A stretch of DNA of 64,000 nt from Tepidibacillus_B infernus (GTDB lineage: Bacteria > Bacillota > Bacilli > Tepidibacillales > Tepidibacillaceae). This document shows positions 26,303 through 35,281 of this stretch, piece after piece. The translations under genes were made by a program, and so were the position numbers. Every line of letters starts with the position of its first letter. Within the stretch, counting starts at the first letter, position 1. The stretch covers positions 5,699-69,698 of the forward strand of contig NZ_JBLWFI010000003.1 of NCBI RefSeq assembly GCF_048898065.1. The letters run 5' to 3'. The notes beneath the pieces were generated by a model. That model was not told where the DNA came from and ran no database searches. It saw only the letters and a list, made by a program, of their open reading frames with translations.

Positions 26303-26367
26303 TGTTTATATATTCTAACGCACTCCGTTGTCCGTGAATTTCTTTGAATGAAAAATTAGGTTAGAAT
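26303..26367 (+). repeat. branched repeat family, mini copy E
   Basis: Left part matches copy D (CTCCGTTGTCCGTG preceded by TATATTCTAACG). ATTCTAAC at 26312 pairs with GTTAGAAT ending at 26367, so the element closes on itself after about 56 nt. It begins 5 bp after the S9 peptidase stop. Confidence 0.6.
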
Positions 26368-26393
26368 GCACCCAATCATATGGGTGCATTTTT
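26366..26393. terminator. terminator between converging genes
   Basis: ATGCACCCA/TGGGTGCAT 9-bp perfect stem, 6-base loop, T-run on the plus strand. It serves the S9 peptidase gene and possibly the converging ligase gene. Confidence 0.85.
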
Positions 26394-26400
26394 GTTCTAA

Positions 26401-27654
26401 TTATGCTTTTTTCCAAGACTTTTTATAACGCAAAGTAAGGGGATAGGTTGGGATGGTTTGTGGAATATAAGAATAAGCTAAGCTCCCAATTAAGGTTGAA
26501 CTGACAACAAACAGGAGAGCCACTTGTGGACTCATTATGGTAAAATCAAATAACCCTTGGCCTAAAACAATCGCCTGAATTCCTCCTAGTAATGGAGTAA
26601 TTCTACATTTTTTTTGATAAAGTAAGCGAATTTCTTGTAATAATGACCATTCCATCCAAAGAAAAATCGATAAGCCAACAACACCAAGCGTAGTTGCTAT
26701 AGTTAGAAGGGTGTTATGGGCATGAAAGACTCTTAAATAATGATAAATTGAACTATCCGCATAATAAATTCCCAGTAAACCCCACCCTGTCACTGGCTTC
26801 ATCATAAACATATATAATGCATTTTCCCAAATTGCTTGTCGATCACGAATAGAGGAAAATAGGATTTCCCCTCGTGGGAACCACTCTGGAAAATTAAGCA
26901 TCAAGGTAATACCTGATAATAAAGTGAACATTAAGAAAAGCATCTTTTTCTTATGACCAGAAAAATAACTATAAATAACAAAGCCAAAGAAAAGTCCAAT
27001 TACAGCTCCTCTTGAACCTGTCATCATTAAAACAGTGACAAATAACGCTGTACCAACTGCAAACCAAACTTTATGTATCCCCTCTGACTTTTTAAAGAAA
27101 TAAACCCCAAAAAGGATCATGATCGCATACCAAGTCCCTGCTAAGTTTGGATTGTTAAAAGTCCCAGATATTCTATAGCTTTCGGTAATATCGTCAATAG
27201 AACGAGTACCAAGTAAGTATTTCCACCACGTTGGGGAATAGGTAATGATATTAAAATGTTCCAAAATTCCCATCAAAGCAGACCCAATAGAAAACAAAAA
27301 GATTGAAAAAAATAGTCGTTCTACATCAGTGACTGATTGATATTTATCTTGAAAGTAGACACTTACTAATAATAGTCCTAAAATGACAAGAGATGCTAGA
27401 GTAGACATTTCATTCTCATTGATGATCCCAACAATGAATGACCAAAAGAATAAAAGGGCTATTCCGATATTCCATGGATTTTTAAGTGACAACTTCCCCT
27501 TGCGTATTAAATAATAGAGGAGATAGATCATTGGTAAAAAGGCTAAATAAGGCGAATAAACAACCATAGCCAATCCTATATTCACAATCAATGAAAACCC
27601 TCCTGGTTTCTCCCTTTGTCTTTTTGTAATCTCATTGTAATATTTCTGTAACAA
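26401..27654 (-). CDS. O-antigen ligase / Wzy-type polymerase family membrane protein
   Basis: 417 residues with about 11 hydrophobic segments. The Wzy_C family signature is present: RISGTFNNPNLAGTW followed by a GSRGAVIGLFFGF helix and the large-loop HAHNTLL. Members join or polymerise surface polysaccharide units. It is separated by 176 bp, with a terminator, from the glycosyltransferase gene upstream. Substrate unknown. Confidence 0.82.
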   Translation of the reverse strand: MLQKYYNEITKRQREKPGGFSLIVNIGLAMVVYSPYLAFLPMIYLLYYLIRKGKLSLKNPWNIGIALLFFWSFIVGIINENEMSTLASLVILGLLLVSVYFQDKYQSVTDVERLFFSIFLFSIGSALMGILEHFNIITYSPTWWKYLLGTRSIDDITESYRISGTFNNPNLAGTWYAIMILFGVYFFKKSEGIHKVWFAVGTALFVTVLMMTGSRGAVIGLFFGFVIYSYFSGHKKKMLFLMFTLLSGITLMLNFPEWFPRGEILFSSIRDRQAIWENALYMFMMKPVTGWGLLGIYYADSSIYHYLRVFHAHNTLLTIATTLGVVGLSIFLWMEWSLLQEIRLLYQKKCRITPLLGGIQAIVLGQGLFDFTIMSPQVALLFVVSSTLIGSLAYSYIPQTIPTYPLTLRYKKSWKKA

Positions 27655-27809
27655 TAGAACAGTATAATAAATAAGTTAAGTTTTCAAGTAACAAATTTTG
27701 CTTTTTGGCTCAGATATAAGGCTATTTCCAGTTCTATACATATATTTTCGCGGGAAACCCTTCCTTTTCGTCGTAAATGTCACACTTCCTCTTATTCAGA
27801 GCACACCAT

Positions 27810-27841
27810 TTAAAAAATGCCTAGCGAATACTAGGCATTTT
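27810..27841 (-). terminator. terminator of the glycosyltransferase gene
   Basis: AAAATGCCTAG stem (10-11 bp, 6-base loop) with T-run on the minus strand. The stem begins within the last codons of the gene and includes its TAG stop. Confidence 0.88.
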
Positions 27842-28934
27842 TGATGATTTGTTCTACTGCGTTTCGTCCATTATATGTTTTTGAAAGACTTTTAAAATAT
27901 TTTGAGATCATGTATGGCTCTTTAATAAATTGCTCAAGAAGGTTATTCAGCTCTTCCATATCTTTTACAGAAATACCAAGTTGATTCTGAAGAATGTATT
28001 CATAGTTTTCTTCTTCCTGTCCTGGTATTGGATTTAACATAATCATTGGTACTCCCTTCGCCATCGCTTCTGCAACGGTCACACCCCCTGGTTTAGTAAG
28101 AAGCAAATCTGCTGCATCCATTAACTCATCAATATTTTTTACAAAAGGATAGATATGAATATGCGGATGATTAAATGAAGGATCAAGTTTTAAAGAACGA
28201 TATAGAGTACGATTCCTTCCTGTTACAATCAATATTTGCATCTCATCCCGATATTGATGAATGGTACTTAGCATATCTGGAGACAAACCGATTCCTAGTC
28301 CTCCTCCCATATATAATAGTGTTGGCCGATCAGAAAGTCCTAATTTTTTTCTTATCTTTCTTTTATCCGTTTTGTTCCAAAAATTCGGGTGGGTAGGAAT
28401 TCCTGTAATATAAAGGCGCTTCTCTGATACTCCAAGCTGTTGCATTTGTAGTTTAGCTTCATGATTAGGTAAATAGTAATAATCTACACCCGTATTGATC
28501 CATGATCCATGAACATGATAATCGGTTATCACCGTATGCAAGGGAATATTTAAGCCCATTCGTTTTAATCTAGAGACGACAGCACTAGGAAAAGGATGAG
28601 TTGTCACGATCAAATCCGGCTTATATTCATGAAACAACTGCAAAATATGAGCATAGATCATTCGATGTAAGAAGAATTCAAATTGGGGCTTCACTGTACG
28701 ATTTTGTACCCTTCGATAAATCATCCCCCATATTTTTGGAGAAAAACGTAATGTTTTTAGGTATATTCCTGTTATCCAATGACTTAGTGTAGGGCGTAAC
28801 CAGGTTCCAAGTTCAAGAACATGAATTTGCCAGTCAGGATGATAGGATAATATTCCCTCTTTTATGGCCTCAGCAGCTCTTGTATGACCAGCACCAAATG
28901 ATTCAGATAAAATTAAAATGCGTTTCCCCGACAT
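27831..28934 (-). CDS. MGDG-synthase/UgtP-like glycosyltransferase (GT28)
   Basis: 367-residue glycolipid-type glycosyltransferase. ILSESFGAGHTRAAEAI at the N-terminus, VTTHPFPSAVVSRL, LYMGGGLGIGLS (about 208) and LLTKPGGVTVAEAMAKG (about 280) are the MGD synthase/MurG fold signatures. UgtP adds glucose to diacylglycerol for glycolipids and lipoteichoic acid anchors. AAGGAGATAT precedes the ATG. The acceptor is unproven. Confidence 0.88.
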   Translation of the reverse strand: MSGKRILILSESFGAGHTRAAEAIKEGILSYHPDWQIHVLELGTWLRPTLSHWITGIYLKTLRFSPKIWGMIYRRVQNRTVKPQFEFFLHRMIYAHILQLFHEYKPDLIVTTHPFPSAVVSRLKRMGLNIPLHTVITDYHVHGSWINTGVDYYYLPNHEAKLQMQQLGVSEKRLYITGIPTHPNFWNKTDKRKIRKKLGLSDRPTLLYMGGGLGIGLSPDMLSTIHQYRDEMQILIVTGRNRTLYRSLKLDPSFNHPHIHIYPFVKNIDELMDAADLLLTKPGGVTVAEAMAKGVPMIMLNPIPGQEEENYEYILQNQLGISVKDMEELNNLLEQFIKEPYMISKYFKSLSKTYNGRNAVEQIIKNA

Positions 28935-28988
28935 TTTACATATCTCCTTAAATCATTGAATTTCATAAAGTGTTCAAAAATTTTCTAA

Positions 28989-29822
28989 TCACACTTTTCT
29001 TTGCATTCTTTTCTGCCATAGCCACATTGTCATTAATCCAAAAGTCATCCATATTACGCCTAAAAATAAAAGCCATCCTAATAGCGGAAGATTGATTCCA
29101 GCTGTAACGAGGATGGCCCCACCAAGTGCTATCATCCATCGTGCTCTGTTGATACTTCCAGGTAACCACTCACCAATGATCAAGCTAATAGATGAAAAAG
29201 TAATCAATAAGAAAATAAACAAAACAACTAATAAGACAAGGACAATTGGAATTCCGACGATCGTAATGGATAATAGACCACTTAAGGCTAAAAACAATAA
29301 GCTTGTAACAATCCCTACTGTCACGAGTCGTAATGGGTTTTCTATTATCATCTCTTTAAAGGGCTGTAATCGTTCTTTGGCTATTGCGACAGTAGCGGTA
29401 GAGAGGATAATAAGTAACAGACTAGTTATTAGGCGAAGGAACCAAATTCCAAGTAATAGTGCTCCTCCAAGTAGAAAACTATTTGCTGTCATTGAATTAA
29501 ACGAGAGATTAAGTACATGCTCTGAAATGTGAGCCCCTTGTTCTTGATTGATCTCCCCACCAATGACAAGGACTAATCCCTCTATTCGAGCAGATCCCTT
29601 AATATTAAGATCACCATTAACGATCACGACCGCGTCCTTAACTGTACCCGAAATCGTAGCATCCCCGCCTAAAACGAAAACATTTTCCACGGTTTGTCCT
29701 TTTGGAATAACCGTATCCTTTTGCGAATACAAATTCTCTGCAGAAACAGGTGTGCTTATATTGAGAATAAAAATAAAAATTAAACTAAAAAGGATGAATC
29801 TTCTTTTCCATTGATTTTTCAT
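28989..29822 (-). CDS. bactofilin-like polymer-forming membrane protein
   Basis: 278 residues. Signal peptide (about 8-30), then an extracytoplasmic beta-repeat segment (about 35-105: TVIPKGQTVENVFVLGGDATISGTV, VVIVNGDLNIKGSARIEG) of bactofilin/polymer-forming style, then four or more transmembrane segments (about 115-270). Third gene of an ECF sigma/anti-sigma operon; the ATG at 29822 has AAGGTG six bases upstream and lies 14 bp after the anti-sigma stop. The same kind of beta-repeat forms the outer part of RsiW at 55.5 kb. Possibly a sensor or wall-associated effector of the sigma factor; this is inference. Confidence 0.7.
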   Translation of the reverse strand: MKNQWKRRFILFSLIFIFILNISTPVSAENLYSQKDTVIPKGQTVENVFVLGGDATISGTVKDAVVIVNGDLNIKGSARIEGLVLVIGGEINQEQGAHISEHVLNLSFNSMTANSFLLGGALLLGIWFLRLITSLLLIILSTATVAIAKERLQPFKEMIIENPLRLVTVGIVTSLLFLALSGLLSITIVGIPIVLVLLVVLFIFLLITFSSISLIIGEWLPGSINRARWMIALGGAILVTAGINLPLLGWLLFLGVIWMTFGLMTMWLWQKRMQRKV

Positions 29823-29836
29823 CTGGTTCACCTTCT

Positions 29837-30334
29837 TTATCCTAACGCTTTTGTTTGTAAAAGTTTTCTTAATGACCATATAGAGATTGCTACTAATATT
29901 GTGGCAAATACTAAGAATCCTTCAACTAAGAACGGAATGAAACTAAAGATCGTTGGTAGTGTTTGAATCACGCTAAATAGTACTTTAATAATCGAAGTTA
30001 GTAAATTAAAGCTAAATGAAGTATAAGGCAATAGGATGAGTAACATTGATCCTAATAATATTCCAATAACAATGCCTATCCAGATTTTTTTCTCAGACAC
30101 TATTTTTGCAACTTCCCTTTTCTCAATCGTTAACATGAGCTTTTCCTCGAAATCATTTGGGATCTCCAATGTCTGATACGCGCTAAATAATTGTTTTTTT
30201 ATCGAAGACAATTCTTCTAATAATGTTTGACAATGAATACAAGTAGATAAATGATCCTCTACAGCTAACTGTTCATCATAAGTTAACTCGTGATCTAGAT
30301 AAGCGGAAAGCAATTCATCTGGATGTTTTTCCAT
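29837..30334 (-). CDS. zinc-finger anti-sigma factor
   Basis: 165-residue zf-HC2 anti-sigma factor. The N-terminal domain has the His-Cys-Cys zinc motif (EDHLSTCIHCQTLL, about 26-39). It is followed by about three hydrophobic segments (about 80-155), so it tethers the sigma factor to the membrane. It starts 2 bp downstream of the sigma gene. Confidence 0.86.
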   Translation of the reverse strand: MEKHPDELLSAYLDHELTYDEQLAVEDHLSTCIHCQTLLEELSSIKKQLFSAYQTLEIPNDFEEKLMLTIEKREVAKIVSEKKIWIGIVIGILLGSMLLILLPYTSFSFNLLTSIIKVLFSVIQTLPTIFSFIPFLVEGFLVFATILVAISIWSLRKLLQTKALG

Positions 30335-30336
30335 TT

Positions 30337-30888
30337 TTACACCCCTTCCTCTTGACTCGTTAGTGCCTTTTTCAAGGCGTTCCGTGCAATATGAATACGA
30401 GATTTAACTGTTCCCTCAGGAATCTTCATGATCTCTGCAATTTCATCATAGGAAAAACCTTGAATATCTCTATAAATTAAGACTGCCCGATGCTCTAATG
30501 AAAGTTGCTGCATCGCATCTTGAATTGTCATTTTCAGATCGATTCCTTCAATATTGTTATTTCTGTTTATTTGTTGATTTGCTCGATTCTCCATTCCCTC
30601 TTGAAAGAGCTCTTTTTCCCTCTTTTTCTTCTGCATCCGGTCATAACATAAATTCGCGACAATTCGTGCAAGCCAAGAAGAAAAAGCATATTCACTCTCT
30701 AATTGATTAAATGCATAATAAGCTTTAAGGAAGGCTTCCTGTGCAACGTCTTCTGCTTCCATCTGGTCACCTAGCATTGCATAGGCTTGTCTTATGACTT
30801 GGCCCTTAAATCTCGAAACAAGTTGTTCAAATGCTTCTTTTTTCCCTCGCTTTGCATCCCGTATGATTTGATAAAGATCTTGCTCCAA
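30337..30888 (-). CDS. ECF sigma factor (group IV)
   Basis: 183 residues with sigma region 2 (AYAMLGDQMEAEDVAQEAFLKAYY, about 36-60) and region 4 (LSLEHRAVLIYRDIQGFSYDEIA then GTVKSRIHIARNAL, about 130-172). It starts with TTG; a GGGG sits about ten bases upstream. No clear autoregulatory ECF promoter was found ahead of it, unlike sigW at 56 kb. Target genes are unknown; the adjacent bactofilin-like gene is the likely one. Confidence 0.9.
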   Translation of the reverse strand: MEQDLYQIIRDAKRGKKEAFEQLVSRFKGQVIRQAYAMLGDQMEAEDVAQEAFLKAYYAFNQLESEYAFSSWLARIVANLCYDRMQKKKREKELFQEGMENRANQQINRNNNIEGIDLKMTIQDAMQQLSLEHRAVLIYRDIQGFSYDEIAEIMKIPEGTVKSRIHIARNALKKALTSQEEGV

Positions 30889-31055
30889 ACGATATCAACC
30901 CCAATTCATTACCTGGTACCCTAGAAGAAAAGAATATATATCTCTCTTTTATCGTTTTATTAAAAAAGACTTTTATTCAATTAAAAAAGTTCATCTTTTT
31001 AAGAAAAGAAAATTAAACTTTCTAATTAAAATATGCCCGGATTAAACCGAGCATT

Positions 31056-31083
31056 TTGTGTAAGCTGGAAAAAATGGTATATT
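31056..31083 (+). promoter_or_regulatory. promoter of corA
   Basis: TTGTGT (31056-31061), 16-bp spacer with extended TGG, TATATT (31078-31083). An imperfect hairpin (about 31033-31054) lies just upstream with T residues running into the -35 box. Confidence 0.65.
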
Positions 31084-31126
31084 AAATTCAAAAATAAAAG
31101 TAAAAACTAAAAGGAGCAGCCCAATC

Positions 31127-32068
31127 ATGATTCGAACCATTGCTGTGACAAAAAATCGTCAACTAATCGAAGGATTGCCACTTGAGGAGTTAAAAACCTC
31201 CCAAATTGACTGGTACTGGGTAGACTTTGAATCCCCCACAGAAGAGGAAAAAAAGTTACTGGAAAGCTATTTTCATTTTCATCCCTTAGCGATTGAGGAT
31301 TGTTTGCAATTCTTACAAAGGCCCAAACTTGATTATTACGATGGTTATAACTTTTTTGTGCTTCATTCTCTTAATCAAGATACTTTACTAGCTGAAGAAG
31401 TAGACCTATTTGTAAGTAGTCAATTTATTGTCTCTTTTCAGTTGTTCCAATCCAGTGAAATTGAACTGGTTCGTCAAGAATTGATTTCTGATCCACTTTC
31501 TTTAGAAAAAGGTCCTTTTCATATCATGTACCGAATTATTGATAAAATTGTAGATTATTATTTTCCAACCATCTATAAAATTGAAGATCGAATCAATGAA
31601 ATCGATAATAGCATAAGACCGATTCATATGTTAATGGATGAAGTTTTCGATTTAAGAAGCCAATTACTAACCATTCGTCATACGATTTTCCCGATGCGAG
31701 ATCTCCTTTATCGAATCATCAACTCTGAACGCCTTGAAATCGTAAAAGAACAACATATTTATTTTACCGACATCTATGATCATCTTCTAAAATTGACCGA
31801 GATGATTGAATCAAATCGAGAGGTTACCTCAGATATTCGCGATAGTTATCTTTCCTTAAGTTCAAACCGAATGAATACGATCATGATGACTCTTACCGTC
31901 ATCACAACGATCTTTATGCCTCTTACATTTATTGCAGGAGTCTATGGAATGAATTTTAAATATATGCCTGAATTAAACTGGCATTATGGTTATTTTATTA
32001 CCTTAGGATTCATGGGCATCATTGCGTTAAGCATGTATTTCTGGTTTAAACATAAAGGTTGGTTTTAG
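31127..32068 (+). CDS. corA: CorA-family divalent cation transporter
   Basis: 313-residue Mg2+/Co2+ channel-type transporter. The long cytoplasmic N-domain ends in two transmembrane helices (about 252-272 and 285-305) with the selectivity motif YGMNF between them (the GMN signature, about 277). AAGGAG lies ten bases before the ATG. No M-box riboswitch fits in the short leader. Confidence 0.94.
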   Translation: MIRTIAVTKNRQLIEGLPLEELKTSQIDWYWVDFESPTEEEKKLLESYFHFHPLAIEDCLQFLQRPKLDYYDGYNFFVLHSLNQDTLLAEEVDLFVSSQFIVSFQLFQSSEIELVRQELISDPLSLEKGPFHIMYRIIDKIVDYYFPTIYKIEDRINEIDNSIRPIHMLMDEVFDLRSQLLTIRHTIFPMRDLLYRIINSERLEIVKEQHIYFTDIYDHLLKLTEMIESNREVTSDIRDSYLSLSSNRMNTIMMTLTVITTIFMPLTFIAGVYGMNFKYMPELNWHYGYFITLGFMGIIALSMYFWFKHKGWF

Positions 32069-32083
32069 GCCAACCTATTTTTT
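32057..32083. terminator. terminator shared by corA and the MFS gene
   Basis: AGGTTGG/CCAACCT stem spanning the corA stop codon, with a T-run on the plus strand. The stop codon of the converging MFS gene falls in the 3' arm. Confidence 0.8.
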
Positions 32084-33502
32084 GTGTAATGGTCCACGTA
32101 CCAAAGAAGTGAATACCGCAATGACTGCTAATAGAGCTGCTACAAGAAAAGTAAGGTGAAAGGCTCCTGTAAAGGCCTCTATTTTTAATTCAGCTCCTGT
32201 TAGACCTTTTGCAGATAATACGTTTGTAAGATGATTTTGCTGACTAGTAAAAATGGCTCCAGAAATAGCTACTCCTAACACCATCCCCATATTACGCATC
32301 GTAGCCAACATACTTGAAGCAATACCCAATCTATTTTTGGGAACACTTCCCATTACAGCACTATTATTTGGCGTCTGGAACATTCCTATGCCTAAACCAA
32401 CTGTAATCATTCCTAAGATCATGGACAAACGTGTTGACTCTATATGTAACAAACTTAATTGCCACATCCCCAATGCTGTAATCACCATTCCAAATGAGCT
32501 AATATAACGAGAATCGATTCGATCAGAAATGACACCACTAATCGGTGCAACCAACAACATGGTTAATGGCATGGGAATAAACAACAAGCCTGCTTCAGAA
32601 GGTTGTAGCTTTAATAATTGCTGCAAGTAAAAAGGCATGAGAAGAATGACAGAAAACTGGGCAACAAAGCTTAATAATGAAGATAAGTTCCCCATGGAAA
32701 ATAACCGATTATTAAAAATCGAAAGATCGACCATAGGATGATCTACTCTTTTTTCTATGTAGATAAAAAGTACTAAAAGGAATAGCCCAGCAACCAATAA
32801 ACCTATAATGTATGGATTACTCCATCCGACCTTCTCCGTATAACTTAAAGAGAATAAGAGACTGGTTAAAGATAAGAAGAGTACGACTGCTCCTTTAATA
32901 TCAAAATGCTGTTCACCAGAGTGATTTGATTCTGGTATCACTTTTTTTGCCCACCAATAGCCAATGATTCCGATCGGTAAATTGATATAAAAGATACTTT
33001 GCCAGCCAAAATGAGTAGTTAAAAAGCCCCCTAAAACAGGTCCTGTCGTTAATGCAATGGAAACAGAGATCGCAATGATTCCCATAAATTTCCCCCGTTC
33101 TTTTGGAGGTGCAATATCTGTTACGATCGCAGGCCCCATCGCCATCATCATCCCTGCTCCAATCGCTTGAAAAGCTCGAAAAAGGATCAAGGCCAAAATC
33201 GATGGAGAGATTGCACTAAGGAGTGAACCAATCGTAAATAAAATGAAGCCAATCATATAGATTTTCTTATGCCCAAACATATCCCCTAACCGGCCATAAG
33301 TCAGTAAGAGGCTACTAATCACCAACAAATAAGACATGACCACCCATTCGACCGTACCAAGAGACGTCTGAAAATATTCTCGAATGTTAGGTAAGGCTAT
33401 ATTGACCACGCTTGAATCTAGTGGTCCCATAAAGGTACCAATCGCAACGGCGCTAAGAATCTGAAATCGCCTACTTTTTGTAAGAGATTGAGTGTTTGTC
33501 AT
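32075..33502 (-). CDS. DHA2-family (EmrB/QacA) drug exporter
   Basis: 475-residue major facilitator with about 14 transmembrane segments, the DHA2 topology. The motif C-like region GAGMMMAMGPAIVTDIAPPKERGKFMG, LDSSVVNIALPNI in the first helix and YLLVISSLLLTYGRLGDMFG (motif A) are present. It likely expels drugs or organic cations by proton antiport. The ATG at 33502 has AAGGG at nine bases; 33511 is an alternative. It follows a small coiled-coil gene by 53 bp. Confidence 0.88.
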   Translation of the reverse strand: MTNTQSLTKSRRFQILSAVAIGTFMGPLDSSVVNIALPNIREYFQTSLGTVEWVVMSYLLVISSLLLTYGRLGDMFGHKKIYMIGFILFTIGSLLSAISPSILALILFRAFQAIGAGMMMAMGPAIVTDIAPPKERGKFMGIIAISVSIALTTGPVLGGFLTTHFGWQSIFYINLPIGIIGYWWAKKVIPESNHSGEQHFDIKGAVVLFLSLTSLLFSLSYTEKVGWSNPYIIGLLVAGLFLLVLFIYIEKRVDHPMVDLSIFNNRLFSMGNLSSLLSFVAQFSVILLMPFYLQQLLKLQPSEAGLLFIPMPLTMLLVAPISGVISDRIDSRYISSFGMVITALGMWQLSLLHIESTRLSMILGMITVGLGIGMFQTPNNSAVMGSVPKNRLGIASSMLATMRNMGMVLGVAISGAIFTSQQNHLTNVLSAKGLTGAELKIEAFTGAFHLTFLVAALLAVIAVFTSLVRGPLHKK

Positions 33503-33555
33503 ATCTTTCATCCCTTCATCTTGACTCCGGTTCGGGGGCGTTTTCCACATTTCTT

Positions 33556-33858
33556 TTACATGCCAAACATACTAAGCATGCTTACAAGCCAGCTCTTCTT
33601 TACTCTAGATTTGTCTATCTCCTTTATTTCCGCTTCTGTTTCACTCTTTTCAATCGTTGTCATCAATCCTTTTAAGGATTCAAGCTTTTGTTCTAATGTA
33701 TTGATTTTTTCTATCAATTCATCAATTTCATTTCGATGATGTAATACTTGAACTGAAACTACTCGGTCTGCCTTTTGTTCTAATTTCCGTTCTAGCTCAT
33801 CCATCTTGCGAAAGAGATGATTTAAATTTGCATGATCTTCTTTTATTAAATGCTCCAC
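33556..33858 (-). CDS. small coiled-coil protein of unknown function
   Basis: 100 residues, Leu/Glu/Lys-rich with heptad spacing over most of its length (HLFRKMDELERKLEQ, IDELIEKINTLEQKLESLKG), and a short hydrophobic C-terminus (SWLVSMLSMFGM) that could touch the membrane. I recognise no family. The GTG at 33858 has GGAGG seven bases upstream. It lies directly ahead of the MFS exporter gene and may be co-transcribed with it. Confidence 0.6.
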   Translation of the reverse strand: MEHLIKEDHANLNHLFRKMDELERKLEQKADRVVSVQVLHHRNEIDELIEKINTLEQKLESLKGLMTTIEKSETEAEIKEIDKSRVKKSWLVSMLSMFGM

Positions 33859-33926
33859 CTTAATTCCTCCATTCCTTCCTTTGCTATTACTATTCTTCAT
33901 TTCTCTTTAAGCACCTGCACGGTTGA

Positions 33927-33940
33927 CAAAACTAGTTTTG
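33927..33940. promoter_or_regulatory. 14-bp palindrome upstream of the coiled-coil/MFS genes
   Basis: CAAAACTAGTTTTG is a perfect palindrome about 70 bp before the coiled-coil gene start. It could be an operator for the exporter unit; no regulator gene is adjacent. Confidence 0.35.
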
Positions 33941-34026
33941 ATTCGGCAAAGAAATTAAGGTTCTTCCTTAAAACATCTTCTTTCGACAAAATCCTCATAT
34001 AGATGGATAGTTAAATTTTGCGTATA

Positions 34027-35253
34027 TTATCTTTTTGTGTAAAGCTCTACAATTTTTAAAATCACATCCACTGCTTTCTCCATTGCATAAGTAGGGATGA
34101 ATTCATATCTTCCATGGAAGTTATGACCACCTCCAAAAATATTTGGGGTCGGCAAGCCCATGTAAGAGAGTCTTGCTCCATCTGTTCCACCACGAATCGG
34201 CTTGACGATCGGTGTGACACCTACTTCTTCCATTGCCTTAAACGCTGTGTCAACAATATGTTTTACAGGTTCAACCTTTTCTTTCATGTTATAGTATTGA
34301 TCTTTGATTTCAGCCGTTACTGTGCCTTCTCCATATTTTTGGTTAAGCTGTTGGGCAAATTCTTGCATGGTTTCTTTTCTTTTTTCAAAAGTTGCTTTAT
34401 CAAAGTCACGGATAATGTAAGAAAGGATCGTTGTCTCTACGTCACCTTTTATATTGTTTAGATGATAAAATCCTTCATATCCTTCTGTATGGGCAGGGGT
34501 TTCTTCTTTAGGTAATAAAGCGATATATTCATTTGCAATTAAAATCGAGTTGATCATTTTATCTTTTGCTGTCCCTGGATGGACATTTCGTCCTTTTATG
34601 ATAATCTTGGCCCCTGCAGCATTAAAGTTTTCATATTCTAGTTCACCTATAGGACCACCATCCATCGTATAGGCAAAATCTGCACCAAAAAATTTGACAT
34701 CAAAATGATCTGCCCCTCTTCCTACTTCTTCATCAGGGGTAAAACCAATTCGGATTTTGCCATGGGGAATTTCCGGATGATTCTTGAGATATTCTACAGC
34801 AGTGATAATTTCGGACACACCTGCCTTATCGTCTGCTCCTAAAAGCGTTGTCCCATCTGTTGTGATCAATGTTTTTCCTATGTAATTTTTCAGTTCAGGA
34901 AATTGTTTTACTGATAAAATAATATTTTTTTCTTCATTTAAAACAATGTCTTCCCCATCATAATTTTCCACAATCTTTGGATTGACATTGGTACCTGTCA
35001 TATCTGGGCTTGTATCCATGTGGGCAATAAAACCGATCGTTGGCACCTCTCTATCTATATTTGCAGGTAAAGTTGCATAAATATAGCCTTTTTCATTGAG
35101 GGTGACCTCTTCTAAACCAATCTCTTTTAGTTCTTCTGCAATCGCTTTAGCTAATACCATTTGCCCTGGTGTAGTTGGGACAGTATTAGATTCATCATCT
35201 GAACGAGTATCATACTTCACATACTTTAAAAAGCGTTCAACCACATTTGACAT
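34027..35253 (-). CDS. pepT: peptidase T (tripeptidase)
   Basis: 408-residue M20 zinc tripeptidase releasing the N-terminal residue of tripeptides. Zinc ligands and catalytic residues are in IAHMDTSPDMTG (about 78), LGADDKAG (about 140) and FTPDEEVGRGADHFD (about 175); the C-terminal FGGGHNFHGRYEF supplies the last His. It follows pepD by 28 bp in the same direction. Confidence 0.95.
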   Translation of the reverse strand: MSNVVERFLKYVKYDTRSDDESNTVPTTPGQMVLAKAIAEELKEIGLEEVTLNEKGYIYATLPANIDREVPTIGFIAHMDTSPDMTGTNVNPKIVENYDGEDIVLNEEKNIILSVKQFPELKNYIGKTLITTDGTTLLGADDKAGVSEIITAVEYLKNHPEIPHGKIRIGFTPDEEVGRGADHFDVKFFGADFAYTMDGGPIGELEYENFNAAGAKIIIKGRNVHPGTAKDKMINSILIANEYIALLPKEETPAHTEGYEGFYHLNNIKGDVETTILSYIIRDFDKATFEKRKETMQEFAQQLNQKYGEGTVTAEIKDQYYNMKEKVEPVKHIVDTAFKAMEEVGVTPIVKPIRGGTDGARLSYMGLPTPNIFGGGHNFHGRYEFIPTYAMEKAVDVILKIVELYTKR

Positions 35254-35281
35254 AAAAGATCCCCCATTTTTTGGATATTGT

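Noticed and set aside
31030..31056. M-box (Mg2+) riboswitch before corA
   Set aside because: The leader is far too short and only a single imperfect hairpin lies upstream of the promoter.
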